A stretch of 64,000 nucleotides of DNA, taken from Alcaligenaceae bacterium. GTDB taxonomy: Bacteria > Pseudomonadota > Gammaproteobacteria > Burkholderiales > Burkholderiaceae_B. The notes below the pieces were generated by a model. The model did no database searches, was not told the DNA's origin, and saw nothing but the letters and a program-made list of their open reading frames with translations. The stretch lies in contig JACCES010000003.1 in assembly GCA_013416455.1 (NCBI GenBank), positions 352,841 through 416,840 of the forward strand, read 5' to 3'. Both the position numbers and the translations under genes were made by a program. Of this stretch, positions 45,062 through 55,514 are shown piece by piece. The first letter of the stretch is position 1. Every line of letters begins with the position of its first letter.

Positions 45062-45389
45062 ATTTAATAATGAGAGAACGCATTGGGAGGAACCCTAGCA
45101 TTCTGTCTGGCGTGTCGAATACTTATAGTTCGGCACCTGGACTCGCCATGCCGCATCGCAAGTCCGCGCGATGGCTACGGGCGCGTGATTCGCGATCCGG
45201 CGTAGCGAACCCTTGATGCTTCCCCCACACCTATACGCTGGATCATGGCTGTTGTCGCAGCACGGCGGCGGCAACAGCCAGATCACCCGAGCGCCCCTTT
45301 TCAGCGCAATGCGCTGACAGCAGAACGGGCGGCAAATATGACGGTTGATCAGTCTGATATGCGCGGATTGATTACCGCATGACAAAGGT

Positions 45390-45500
45390 TCGTCGTGGAG
45401 CCGCCCCGCATGTACAGGCAAGGCAGCGACAGCTGTTCCGCATCCTGCTCTATGGCGACAGGAATGGCCCATTTACGTTTGGCGCAGCCAGGCTGCCCCA
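45390..45500 (-). pseudogene. Possible remnant of a PrpF-like isomerase gene start
   Basis: The reverse strand encodes EQDAEQLSLPCLYMRGGS, after which the similarity stops. LPCxYMRGG is how PrpF / 4-oxalomesaconate tautomerase proteins begin (MRGGTSKG follows in intact ones), and such genes are common beside Bug operons. Only about 20 codons are recognisable, so this is a tentative call that rests on one motif. A leftward promoter and operator lie upstream at 45616-45653, in the right place for it. Confidence 0.28.
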
Positions 45501-45615
45501 TCCGTTTCCGTATCCACAATGTCTCGTTGGGCCCGCATATCTTCGGCCACGACGAGACCGGCCACGGCGTTATTGACAACCAATTCGTTTCGTTTTCAGC
45601 TTCGCTTTTAATAGA

Positions 45616-45653
45616 AGTATTTTATAATACTACCAAAAAAATCGATGAGTCAA
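45616..45653 (-). promoter_or_regulatory. Second AGTAT-N6-ATACT operator overlapping a leftward promoter
   Basis: AGTAT (45616-45620) and ATACT (45627-45631) are six bases apart, as in the operator at 45042. On the reverse strand TTGACT (45648-45653) and TATTAT (45624-45629) form a promoter with an 18-base spacer whose -10 lies inside the operator. The gene it once served is largely missing. Confidence 0.55.
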
Positions 45654-45672
45654 CTAAATGGAGAACATCAAC

Positions 45673-46351
45673 ATGGCACATTTTGTTCCGCAGCCCTTCC
45701 CCCCACGGTTTCAGCGCCGAAAGGCCGGCAATCCGGCCTCGCACGAAAGGCATGACGCAGCACACATGAGCAGCTGATGCGGGCGGACTTCAATGTCATC
45801 TACGAATTCGGCCGCAAGAATCCGACCGAAGCCTTCAGCCTGGAAATCCTGGAAAAAATCATAGACAGCAATATCGAGGCAAGAGTGGCACACACCATCA
45901 TCGAGCAATCGGCAATCGACCATGTAGCGCCGGAAAACCCGTGGCTCCTGACTAAATCACTCAAAGTGCATGGTTCGACAAAGTATTCATAAAGGAGAAC
46001 CCTTACACCTTCCCGAAAGAGCATGCGAAAGTGTATCTGCACGAAGGCAATGGCATTCCGGTAGGGATCGCCCCCACGCTCATCACGATCACCCGCGACT
46101 TCCAGGAAACGCTCGTGGCCGAAGTCGGGGCCAACTCCTACGGCTCATATACAAAGAACCGCCCCATCGTGAACATGGCCGATTCACTCATACGCCATGA
46201 AATCTATTTCGCCGAAATCTTCAAAGAATTCGGCGACCAGATCCATGAGAAATTCGGCCCCGCCATGTTCAAGCTGCGTCAGAAATATCTTCCGCAGCCC
46301 CAGGTGAAAGCCTTGAAAAAACTGCTTCAAACGGAAGAGCTCAAGGCCTGA
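45673..46351 (+). pseudogene. Unidentified gene broken by two frameshifts
   Basis: Three overlapping frames together read as one protein of about 220 residues. Frame A starts at ATG 45673 (GGAG 10 bases upstream) with MAHFVPQPFPPRFQRRKAGN. Frame B (45777-45992) continues with MRADFNVIYEFGRKNPTEAF and EKIIDSNIEARVAHTIIEQS. Frame C (from about 45956 to 46351) continues with WFDKVFIKENPYTFPKEHAK, VYLHEGNGIPVGIAPTLITI and ends LKKLLQTEELKA. Each change is a shift of -1, at about 45755-45770 and 45953-45985, with no slippery sequence. The family was not recognised. It has more Lys and Asn codons and lower GC than its neighbours, which suggests acquired DNA. Sequencing error is possible but two events make decay more likely. 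Confidence 0.55.
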
Positions 46352-46456
46352 AGGCGGCCGCAGTCAGGAAGAGCCGCTTTCCATTCGTGGCGGCTTCCGC
46401 GGCATGGACAGGCATGGATGGCCCGTCCTGCCGGCGCTGGCGCGAGGCCATGGCGG

Positions 46457-47428
46457 TCAGAGCCGCTCCATGTTGTTCGTCTCGACGACCTTCGACCATC
46501 TTGCGACTTCGTCCTTGATGTGCTGCGCAAACGCCTCGGGGGTATCGCCCACCGGACGCGCGCCCAGCCCGTTCAGGCGCTCCACGACCTCGTCTTCCTT
46601 CAGGATCTCGACAATGGCATTGTTGAGTGTCCGGACAACATCGTCGGGCGTACCGGCGGGCGCCAGCACCCCGAACCATGCCGCCACTTCGTAACCGTCC
46701 ATGCCCTTTTCCGCGACGCTGGGCATGTTCTCGAAGCCTTTCCAGCGTTCCTTCGTCGTGACCGCGATACCCTGGACGTTGCCAGAATCGATATGCGCCG
46801 CCGACGAGGGCAGATTATCGAAGCCGATGGGAATCTGACCGCCGATGACGTCGGTGAGCATGGGCCCGCCGCCCTGATACGGCACATGGACAATATCGAT
46901 ATCGGCGATCGCCTTCAACAGTTCCCCGGCCATGTGGGGGCTGCCGCCCATGCTGGTGGAGCCAAAGCTGAGCACACCCGGATTGGCCTTGGCATAGGCG
47001 ATCATTTCTTCAAAATTGCTGAATGGCGCATTCTTGGAAGCGATGATCACATTCGGCGTGTCCGCCACCCGCGTGACCGGCGTGAAGTCTTCCACAGTCC
47101 GGTACGACAGCTGTTTGTACAACGCCTCGTTGATGCCGTGGGAATTGATCGTGCCCATGACCAGCGTGTAGCCGTCCGGCTGGGACCTCGCCACGGCCCG
47201 GGTGCCGATCTGCCCCCCGGCGCCGGGGCGATTCTCGACGACGAAGGTCTGCCCGAGCTTGTCGCTGAGCCTGGCGGACACGAGACGGGCCAGCACATCG
47301 GTGGTCCCCCCGGGCGGATACGGCACCACTATCGTTACCGCTCTTTCAGGAAAACCTGCGAACGCGGCCGAATGCCCGGCCATCATCATTCCCAGACCCA
47401 ACGCCAAAGCAACCCATTTGCCTCGCAT
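46457..47428 (-). CDS. Bug/TctC-family periplasmic substrate-binding protein
   Basis: 323 residues; AAGGAGG lies 9 bases before the ATG at 47428. The signal MRGKWVALALGLGMMMAGHS ends near AFA, and the mature protein starts FPERAVTIVVPYPPGGTTDV, the strict family consensus, followed by VENRPGAGGQIGTRAVARSQ. The sequence is the most canonical of the five in the window. It follows the AtuA pair on the same strand, separated by 288 bases that contain an inverted-repeat element. It may once have been closer to them, since Bug genes often lie beside AtuA genes. The ligand is unknown. Confidence 0.92.
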   Translation of the reverse strand: MRGKWVALALGLGMMMAGHSAAFAGFPERAVTIVVPYPPGGTTDVLARLVSARLSDKLGQTFVVENRPGAGGQIGTRAVARSQPDGYTLVMGTINSHGINEALYKQLSYRTVEDFTPVTRVADTPNVIIASKNAPFSNFEEMIAYAKANPGVLSFGSTSMGGSPHMAGELLKAIADIDIVHVPYQGGGPMLTDVIGGQIPIGFDNLPSSAAHIDSGNVQGIAVTTKERWKGFENMPSVAEKGMDGYEVAAWFGVLAPAGTPDDVVRTLNNAIVEILKEDEVVERLNGLGARPVGDTPEAFAQHIKDEVARWSKVVETNNMERL

Positions 47429-47562
47429 AACCTTGCCTCCTTGATCAGTTTTTATATCGATGACAATCAGTATGAAACTACAATCGCGACGCGCAACGCC
47501 CCGGTCATGCGAGGCGCCGCACCGCCGCTCACTGCCTGGAATCGTCCGGCGGATTCAGCCCC

Positions 47563-47731
47563 CTAAGGAAGCTCCGAACAATTCACCGCGCCGCATGCAT
47601 CCCCGGATTCGGGCGGTCTGCTGTGTTGCAAATGCGCGCGATAGCGACGGCTATCGCTGTGCTTTGCGCCTTGCATCCCATCCCGAACCAGGGCGCATGC
47701 TTACCGCTCGAACTGTTCAGAGCTTCCTTAG
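47563..47731. mobile_element. 169-bp inverted-repeat element at the end of the AtuA-like gene
   Basis: The ends are inverted copies: from 47563 inward CTAAGGAAGCTCCGAACAAT, and from 47731 inward CTAAGGAAGCTCTGAACAGT, with two mismatches in 22. The centre has a GCGATAGC/GCTATCGC stem (47637-47657) and nearly the whole element can fold on itself. It encodes nothing. A 23-base stretch (GCAAATGCGCGCGATAGCGA onward) recurs with 4 differences near 45165, pointing to a second, decayed copy. Confidence 0.65.
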
Positions 47732-48061
47732 CTTGTGGCACAGGGATTCGGGCACTTCCATCGGGAAGCCCAGAATCGCGGCGGATAAAGCCTTCCCGTA
47801 GTTGTCCAGGCACAGGCTGCGCGACACCCCCCCGCCCAGGGCGCCATGCGCCACGAAATTGAGCGCGTCGATGGCATCGACCTCGTAACGGATCACCTCG
47901 CCTTTAATGGCGTCACGATGAAAATCCTTGAATCGCTCAGCGGTCAATTGCGCCTTCAGCAGCTCGTAGAATTCCGGTTCATAAGCAAATACGGCAATGT
48001 TCGACGTATTCCCCTTGTCCCCGGAACGGGTGTGTGCCAGATGTTGCAGCAATACTTGCAT
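47717..48061 (-). CDS. AtuA-related small protein
   Basis: 114 residues with HLAHTRSGDKGNTSNIAVFA at about 7-26, the opening of the AtuA-like domain that is either fused to the C-terminus of AtuA or encoded beside it, as here. VAHGALGGGVSRSLCLDNYGK (about 79-99) is the other conserved block. It starts 2 bases after the AtuA stop, so the two are coupled and probably form one enzyme. The family is linked to acyclic terpene utilisation but also occurs in other acyl-CoA operons, so the substrate remains open. The last codons (L-R-K-L-stop) are supplied by the end of the inverted-repeat element at 47563-47731, so the original C-terminus may have been replaced. Confidence 0.85.
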   Translation of the reverse strand: MQVLLQHLAHTRSGDKGNTSNIAVFAYEPEFYELLKAQLTAERFKDFHRDAIKGEVIRYEVDAIDALNFVAHGALGGGVSRSLCLDNYGKALSAAILGFPMEVPESLCHKLRKL

Positions 48062-48063
48062 GA

Positions 48064-49419
48064 TCAGCTCTCGTAGTAGGTAACGGCGGCATCGACATGT
48101 TCACGCGGCACCAGCGACGACCAGACGCCGATGACTTCGCGCGTACGGTCCTGATGCGGTACCCGCTTGCCCGTATGGCCCACGCCCGATACCGCCATGC
48201 CGTCCACTTCACGCCCGACCTTCATGGCTTCTTCACGGGTTTTCGTACGGGCGGCGACACGCACGGCAATCTCGTAAGGCTCGGGGGCATCGGCGGGTGT
48301 CGCGTCGCCATGAATGGCATTCAGGCCCAGGAAATCGATACGGATGTCTTCCGCATCGAGCTTCACGATCTTGAAACGCTCTTCCAGAATCTTCTTGGCC
48401 AGCCTGGCGCGGCGCAAGGCGCCCGGGCCGGCATAGAAGAACATGTCTTCGCCGATGTACCCTTCGGTGCAGCCAATGGACACTTTCAGCGTGGGCGTGC
48501 GCGGTTTGCCCCGCAGGTTGGAAACCCGCACCCGATCGGGGCCCACTTCCTCGATTTTCACCGAGCTGAAATCAACCACGACATCCGGCGTAATGTAATT
48601 GGCGGGGTCGTGCACTTCGTACAAGCATTGTTCTTTGACCGTCAGCAGATTGACCGCCCCGCCCGTTCCGGGCGCCTTCGTCAGAATCGCTGAACCATCG
48701 GGGCTGACTTCGGCTATCGGGAAACCGAAATTCCATGGTTCGTCGACATCCTTGAAACCGGGGTCAGAGAAATACCCGCCCGTCACCTGGGCGCCGCATT
48801 CCAGCAAGTGCCCCAGCCCGCTGCCGGCGCCGATCCGGTCATGGTCGGAAGGATCCCAGCCGAATTCGTACATCATCGGGGCCAGGAATATGGACGGATC
48901 GGCGACACGCCCCGTCACCACGATCTGCGCACCGTTTCTCAATGCTTCGACGATCGGCTCGGCGCCCATATAGGCTTCCGCGGATATCAGGCTGGATGCC
49001 AGGCTTTTCGTGGATGCGCCGTTTTCCAGTATCGTGTCGGTGAGGTCGAGGACGCGATCCGTGATCAGGCTGCCGGTCACGGCGGCCACCTTCACCCCCG
49101 TCACCCCCGCTTCCCTCAAGAGCTCGACGATGCGCTGCGCCGCCCCCTTGGGATTGATCCACCCTTGATTCGACACGATCCGGATGCCCTGACGCATACA
49201 GATCGGCAACACAGCCCGCATCCTGTCGTCCAGATAGGTGTCATACCCGGGAAATGAAGGGTCCCTGCGGCTACGGACCTGTGCCGCGGAAACCGTGGCC
49301 TCGGCCATCGTCTCGAAGCAGAGATAATCAAGGTTGCCCCGTTCCGCGTTGATAATTGCGGGCTCGACCCGGTCGCCCCACCATGCCGAGCCGGAGCCTA
49401 TGCGAATCGTTTTCGCCAT
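48064..49419 (-). CDS. AtuA family protein (acyclic terpene utilisation, DUF1446)
   Basis: 451 residues from the ATG at 49419; a longer frame to 49458 has no ribosome-binding site, whereas GGGGGA lies about 10 bases before this ATG. The opening IRIGSGSAWWGDRVEPAIIN and the block LDYLCFETMAEATVSAAQVR are the family signature; IVVTGRVADPSIFLAPMMYE follows at about 170. In Pseudomonas, atuA is the first gene of the citronellol/geraniol cluster, although its reaction is not firmly known. Here no other atu genes (carboxylase, lyase) are adjacent, and the neighbours are Bug and LysR genes. The role in this organism is therefore uncertain. Confidence 0.85.
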   Translation of the reverse strand: MAKTIRIGSGSAWWGDRVEPAIINAERGNLDYLCFETMAEATVSAAQVRSRRDPSFPGYDTYLDDRMRAVLPICMRQGIRIVSNQGWINPKGAAQRIVELLREAGVTGVKVAAVTGSLITDRVLDLTDTILENGASTKSLASSLISAEAYMGAEPIVEALRNGAQIVVTGRVADPSIFLAPMMYEFGWDPSDHDRIGAGSGLGHLLECGAQVTGGYFSDPGFKDVDEPWNFGFPIAEVSPDGSAILTKAPGTGGAVNLLTVKEQCLYEVHDPANYITPDVVVDFSSVKIEEVGPDRVRVSNLRGKPRTPTLKVSIGCTEGYIGEDMFFYAGPGALRRARLAKKILEERFKIVKLDAEDIRIDFLGLNAIHGDATPADAPEPYEIAVRVAARTKTREEAMKVGREVDGMAVSGVGHTGKRVPHQDRTREVIGVWSSLVPREHVDAAVTYYES

Positions 49420-49544
49420 ACGAACTGTTCCCCCTGATGCTTGCGTTTCCGGACGCATTGCACAGTATTGTGGATGCGGTCCGTGAATTCGAGTTTCTGA
49501 CAGTCTACTGAGAGCGGCCGCCAGCCACCAGCACCGTGAAGAAC

Positions 49545-49575
49545 AAAGGGCTGTGAATCCATTTCACAGCCCTTT
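49545..49575. terminator. Strong hairpin between AtuA and LysR genes
   Basis: AAAGGGCTGTGAA (49545-49557) pairs perfectly with TTCACAGCCCTTT (49563-49575), a 13-bp stem with a 5-base loop. It lies 29 bases past the LysR stop and would end the leftward transcript from the LysR gene before the AtuA operon. Confidence 0.75.
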
Positions 49576-49603
49576 GACGGGTTTCCGGCTTGCGTTCAAG
49601 CGC

Positions 49604-50494
49604 TCATGCGGGAAAATTCTGGCAGAGAAAGTCGATGACGGCCCGGACCCGGGGCGCCACGGAGCGGCCTCCCAGGTAAAGCAGGTAGAACCTGTCGTCA
49701 TCCGACTGTTCCTGATAAGAGCCGAGCAGCGGCACCAGCGTGCCTTTGCTCAGATCGGCCCCGATATGGAATTCGGCAAGCCGCACGACGCCCAGGCCGT
49801 GCAATGCCAGCGTACGCAATAGTTCGCCCTGATTGCTGCCGATATAGTTCGGGGCGTCTATCGTCTTGATGCTGCCCGCGTCCCGGAAGGTCCACATATT
49901 CCACTGGGTGCGGATCGTGAAGTTCAGGCAACGGTGGCCCAACAGGTCTTCAGGTACTGAAGGCGTTCCGTGCCTGCTCAGGTATTCAGGGGAAGCGGCG
50001 ATGACCCATGGCCGCTTCATCAACGGCCGCCCTACCAGGGACAGTTCGGTCGGGCGGCCGCTATGCACCGCGATATCGATCCCCTGCTTGATGAAGTCGC
50101 CGCGTTCCGTGCCCAGCAGGAACTCGATCCGGAGCTGCGGGTGCTGTTCGAGCAGGGCCGGCAGCTTCGGGGCGATCAGATACTTGGCCGTCGTCAAGGC
50201 GGTATGGATCCGTACCACGCCCGTGACGCCCGCCTCCCGGTTCATGACCGCGTTTTCCGCATCGTCCATGGCATCCACGACACGCTGCCCGGACGCCTGC
50301 AGCGTTTCGCCTTCCTGGGTGATGCGGATCACGCCGCCGACACGCTCGAACAGGCGCACGCCCAGGCGTTGTTCGAGCCGGGCGATCAGCTTGCTCACGG
50401 CCGAAGGAGACATCTCCAGCGTCCGGGCCGCCGCCGAAAAACTGCCGTCCTTGACGACACGCAAGAATACGGTCAGTTCGTCGAATCTGCCCAT
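49604..50494 (-). CDS. LysR-family transcriptional regulator
   Basis: 296 residues from the ATG at 50494; the open frame continues into the end of dnaJ but the family always begins near MGRFDELTVFLRVVKDGSFS. The HTH is at about 15-40 (AARTLEMSPSAVSKLIARLE), and the effector domain starts at about 88 with GVVRIHTALTTAKYLIAPKL. The substrate domain resembles the branch that regulates small aromatic or aliphatic acid enzymes. It starts 9 bases past the dnaJ stop on the same strand, so heat-shock read-through could reach it; this is unusual for a LysR gene. The AtuA operon, just past the terminator, is a possible target. Confidence 0.88.
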   Translation of the reverse strand: MGRFDELTVFLRVVKDGSFSAAARTLEMSPSAVSKLIARLEQRLGVRLFERVGGVIRITQEGETLQASGQRVVDAMDDAENAVMNREAGVTGVVRIHTALTTAKYLIAPKLPALLEQHPQLRIEFLLGTERGDFIKQGIDIAVHSGRPTELSLVGRPLMKRPWVIAASPEYLSRHGTPSVPEDLLGHRCLNFTIRTQWNMWTFRDAGSIKTIDAPNYIGSNQGELLRTLALHGLGVVRLAEFHIGADLSKGTLVPLLGSYQEQSDDDRFYLLYLGGRSVAPRVRAVIDFLCQNFPA

Positions 50495-50502
50495 CGGTCG
50501 CT

Positions 50503-51630
50503 TCAGGAAAAGAAGTTCTTCACCCTGTCGCGCCACGACTGGCTGTTGGGCGAATGCTTTTCGCCGCCCTGCTGCAATGAAACCTCGAACTGGCGCAGGA
50601 TCTTCTTCTGCTCTTCATTCAGGCGCACCGGCGTTTCCACCGAGACATGGCAATACAGATCGCCCGGATAGCTGGAGCGCAGCCCGCGTATGCCCTTGCC
50701 GCGCAGGCGGAAGGTCTTGCCGGTCTGGGTGCCATCGGGAATCGTGATGGCCCCGCGCCCTGTCAGGGTGGGGACTTCCAGTTCGCCGCCGAGCGCCGCC
50801 GTGGTGAAGGGAATGGTCAGTTCACAGTGCAGGTCGTCGCCGTCGCGCTGGAAGATGCCATGCTGCTTGAGATGGATTTCCACATACAGGTCGCCCGCCG
50901 GCCCGCCATTGACTCCCGGTTCGCCATTGCCCGCCGACCGGATGCGCATGCCGTCGTCGATGCCCGCCGGGATCTTGACCTGCAGCGTCTTGTTGCGGCG
51001 AATGCGGCCCACGCCGTCGCAGGATGCGCACGGGTCGGTGATTTCCTTGCCCGTGCCGTGGCAGGTCGGGCAGTTCTGCTGCACGCTGAAAAAGCCCTGC
51101 TGCATGCGCACGATGCCGGCGCCGTCGCAGGTGTGGCAGGTGCGCGGCTGCGTGCCGGGCTTGGCGCCGCTGCCATGGCACACGTCGCAGGTTTCCCAGC
51201 TGGGCACCCGGATTTCCGTATCGAAACCGGTGGCCGCCTGTTCCAGGGTGATGTCCAGCGTGTATTTGAGATCGGCTCCCCGATACACCTGGGGCCCGCC
51301 GCCACCGCGGCGCCCGGCCGCGCCGAAGATCTCGCCGAAGATGTCGCCAAACGCATCCGCGAACCCCGAAGCACCGCCCATGCCCGCGCCGACCCCCGCA
51401 TTGGGATCGACCCCGGCATGGCCGAAACGGTCGTAAGCCGCCCGCTTCTGTTCGTCGGACAGCATTTCGTAGGCTTCTTTGACTTCCTTGAACTTCTCTT
51501 CCGCTTCCTTGCTGTCCGGATTGCGGTCCGGATGGTACTTCATGGCCAATTTCCGATAAGCCTTCTTGAGCTCATCGTCGGAGGCATTCTTGGCGACCCC
51601 CAGTATCTCGTAATAATCGCGTTTTGCCAT
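50503..51630 (-). CDS. dnaJ: Chaperone DnaJ
   Basis: 375 residues. The J domain is at about 1-70 with HPD at 33-35 ([10 protein letters not shown]). A Gly/Phe-rich linker follows ([20 protein letters not shown]). The zinc region (about 130-215) has four CxxCxGxG repeats: [24 protein letters not shown] and CASCDGVG. The C-terminal substrate domains end in FFS. It stimulates DnaK ATPase and hands it unfolded clients. It is the third gene of grpE-dnaK-dnaJ; the 101-base gap to dnaK holds a hairpin that may lower its level relative to dnaK. Confidence 0.97.
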   Translation of the reverse strand: MAKRDYYEILGVAKNASDDELKKAYRKLAMKYHPDRNPDSKEAEEKFKEVKEAYEMLSDEQKRAAYDRFGHAGVDPNAGVGAGMGGASGFADAFGDIFGEIFGAAGRRGGGGPQVYRGADLKYTLDITLEQAATGFDTEIRVPSWETCDVCHGSGAKPGTQPRTCHTCDGAGIVRMQQGFFSVQQNCPTCHGTGKEITDPCASCDGVGRIRRNKTLQVKIPAGIDDGMRIRSAGNGEPGVNGGPAGDLYVEIHLKQHGIFQRDGDDLHCELTIPFTTAALGGELEVPTLTGRGAITIPDGTQTGKTFRLRGKGIRGLRSSYPGDLYCHVSVETPVRLNEEQKKILRQFEVSLQQGGEKHSPNSQSWRDRVKNFFS

Positions 51631-51675
51631 TTGAATTGCTTGCGTCTGTGACGTGCTCCGTGTCTGAACGAGAAC

Positions 51676-51709
51676 GCCCGATTTCCGGCAAAAAGGCCAG
51701 AAACCGGGC
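51676..51709 (-). terminator. Attenuator-like hairpin between dnaK and dnaJ
   Basis: A 13-pair stem with two mismatches spans 51676-51709: GCCCG and ATTTC on the left face GAAAC and CGGGC on the right, with a GGC/GCC top and a short A-rich loop. It lies in the dnaK-dnaJ gap and may reduce read-through or protect the dnaK RNA end. Confidence 0.4.
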
Positions 51710-51731
51710 TACGAGGCGCTACGCGCAGACC

Positions 51732-53660
<1,929 letters not shown>

Positions 53661-53726
53661 GATTCGTGATCCTGCGAAAAGTGTTTGTTCGTGAATGCTT
53701 GCTAATTGGGGCCGATAAGGCTTTTT

Positions 53727-54344
53727 TCAAGCCTGTCCGGCGGAAACCATCACCAGCGCGGGGCGCAGCACGCGTTCGGCCAGGGTGTAGCCCTTCTGGA
53801 GGACCTGCACGATGGCGCCGGCGGGCTGATCGGAAGGCACGGAAGAAATGGCCTGGTGGAAATGGGGGTCGAATTTGTCGCCGGGCATGGGCGCGACCTC
53901 GCGCATCTGGTTGCGCTCGAAGGCGCCGTTGAGCTGGCGCAAGGTGGCCTCCACGCCTTCCTTCCAGGATTCGGCCGTCTGGTCCGTAAGCGCCAGGGCG
54001 GCTTCCAGGCTGTCGCGCACGGGAATCAGGCTCTCGGCGAATGCCTCGGTGCCGAACTTGCGCGCCTTGGCCACGTCTTCCTGAGCGCGGCGGCGGACGT
54101 TCTCGATTTCCGCGCGGGCGCGCAACAGTTCCTCGTGGTAGCGCGCGATTTCTTCCTGCGCGGCCGACAGCATGTCGCCAAGCCCCTCGTCCGCGGCTTC
54201 ACCGAACTGCACCAGGTCGTCCTCGTGAAGTGCCGCGCCGGCCGCGGCGTCATCGGCTTGCGCCTCATTGACTTCTAGTTGCTCGGATGTGTCCGGTTTC
54301 TGGTTTTCCTGCTTGGGATCCACAGGTTCCTGGGGTGCAGACAT
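53727..54344 (-). CDS. grpE: Nucleotide exchange factor GrpE
   Basis: 205 residues from the ATG at 54344, with GGAG 8 bases upstream; the longer open frame lacks support. An acidic, disordered start (about 1-55) is followed by a long coiled-coil helix ([20 protein letters not shown]) and a beta-rich C-terminal domain with the signature [20 protein letters not shown] and [20 protein letters not shown]. It releases ADP from DnaK. It heads the heat-shock operon, and the sigma-32-type promoter at 54382-54409 lies 38 bases upstream. Confidence 0.97.
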   Translation of the reverse strand: MSAPQEPVDPKQENQKPDTSEQLEVNEAQADDAAAGAALHEDDLVQFGEAADEGLGDMLSAAQEEIARYHEELLRARAEIENVRRRAQEDVAKARKFGTEAFAESLIPVRDSLEAALALTDQTAESWKEGVEATLRQLNGAFERNQMREVAPMPGDKFDPHFHQAISSVPSDQPAGAIVQVLQKGYTLAERVLRPALVMVSAGQA

Positions 54345-54381
54345 AGAACTTCTCCACTGGCTGAAGTATGCGATCCAGGAC

Positions 54382-54409
54382 AAATGGGGGCGGACATTCC
54401 CATTTCAAG
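54382..54409 (-). promoter_or_regulatory. Near-consensus sigma-32 (RpoH) heat-shock promoter of grpE-dnaK-dnaJ
   Basis: On the reverse strand CTTGAAA (-35, 54403-54409) and CCCCATTT (-10, 54382-54389) are separated by 13 bases. These match the RpoH consensus CTTGAAA-N13-CCCCATnT. The promoter is between hemH and grpE, so the chaperone genes can be induced by heat without hrcA and hemH. Confidence 0.88.
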
Positions 54410-54464
54410 AGCAGTGGATGATGCCGCACACATGGCAGCGCCGTGAAGCGCCCCGTGGCCGGTT

Positions 54465-55514
54465 TCATCCCAGATTGCGCTGGACGATGTCGGCCAGGCC
54501 TCGCACCCAGGCGGGATCCCCGTTCAGGCAGGGGATGTAGCGGAAGGCCCGCCCGCCCTCCTGCAGAAAGGCATCGCGGCATTGCATCTGTATTTCTTCC
54601 AGCGTTTCCAGGCAGTCGGCCAGAAAACCGGGGCACATCACATCGACGCTGGCCACGCCGGCGCGCGCCCATTCCCGCAAGGTCGGCTCGGTGTAGGGCT
54701 GCAACCATTCCTGGGCGCCGAAACGGCTCTGGAAGGCATGGTGCACGAGCGCGCCGTCCTCGCCCAGCGCCTGTTTGAGCGCGCGCACCGTATCCATGCA
54801 GTCGCGGTGATAAGGGTCGCCCTTTTCCACGGTGATGCGGGGAATGCCATGAAAGCTCAGCAGAAGGCGCTCAGGTTTGCCGTGCTGGCGCCAGTGCCCG
54901 CGTATGCTGGCGAGCAGCGCCGCGATATAGCCCGCATCGTCGGGGTAGCGCTTGATGAAGCGCAGTTCCGGCTGGTTGCGCCGCCGCTTCGCATAGGCGT
55001 TCACTTTGTCGACGGCCGTTGCCGTCGTGCTGGCGGCATATTGAGGGTAGAGCGGCACCACCAGCACGCGTTCGCAGCCCGCATCACGCAATGCGTCCAT
55101 GGCGCTGGCGATCGACGGATTGCCGTAGCGCATGCCCAACTCGGCCCGGATCGTGACGCCGCGCCGCGCCAGTTCCTGTTCCACCCCCTCGGCCTGCCGC
55201 CGGCTGCCCACCAGCAGCGGCGAACCCTCCTCCCACCAGATTTCCTTGTAGCGTGGCGCCAGATCGCGCGGCCGCCGGGGCAGGATGAACAGGCGCAGGA
55301 TGATCTGCCAGAGCGCGGCCGGAATCTCGATCACCCTCGGGTCCGACAGGAACTCGGCGAGGTAGCGGCGAATGGCCGCCGGCGTGGGTTCGTCGGGGGT
55401 GCCCAGATTGATGAAGAGCACGCCCGGAGCCCCTTCCGGCCGTGGCGGCGGTTCCGGGGCGAGCGCGTGGGCATCGGCCGGTTCGGCCAGATAAGGCGAG
55501 AAGAAAATGCTCAT
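54465..55514 (-). CDS. hemH: Ferrochelatase
   Basis: 349 residues. The core opens with [20 protein letters not shown] (about 31-50), and the catalytic His lies in [20 protein letters not shown] (about 217-236), with the acidic residues of the metal site in the [15 protein letters not shown] segment near the end. It inserts Fe2+ into protoporphyrin IX, the last step of haem synthesis. The N-terminus has an extra 25-30 residues rich in Pro and Ala, common in beta-proteobacterial copies. Its ATG overlaps the hrcA stop by four bases, so hemH is translated with the heat-shock repressor rather than with haem genes. Confidence 0.95.
   Translation of the reverse strand: MSIFFSPYLAEPADAHALAPEPPPRPEGAPGVLFINLGTPDEPTPAAIRRYLAEFLSDPRVIEIPAALWQIILRLFILPRRPRDLAPRYKEIWWEEGSPLLVGSRRQAEGVEQELARRGVTIRAELGMRYGNPSIASAMDALRDAGCERVLVVPLYPQYAASTTATAVDKVNAYAKRRRNQPELRFIKRYPDDAGYIAALLASIRGHWRQHGKPERLLLSFHGIPRITVEKGDPYHRDCMDTVRALKQALGEDGALVHHAFQSRFGAQEWLQPYTEPTLREWARAGVASVDVMCPGFLADCLETLEEIQMQCRDAFLQEGGRAFRYIPCLNGDPAWVRGLADIVQRNLG

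Larger units (their letters stand above)
45022..45672. other. Scarred gene-free spacer with operators and gene remnants
   Basis: About 650 bases between the leftward Bug operon and a rightward broken gene. It holds two matching operator-like palindromes, a stretch (about 45145-45200) resembling the inverted-repeat element at 47563, a perfect palindrome TCAGCGCA-A-TGCGCTGA (45301-45317), and what may be the first codons of a PrpF-like gene. Insertion and deletion seem to have removed an operon start here. Confidence 0.5.

Noticed and set aside
45095..45472. Leftward 125-codon open frame in the scar region
   Set aside because: Cys/Arg-rich, overlaps the decayed repeat and palindrome, and lacks a translation signal.
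45755..45985. Programmed frameshifting as the explanation of the three-frame gene
   Set aside because: No slippery heptamer or downstream structure is seen at either shift; decay or sequencing error is simpler.
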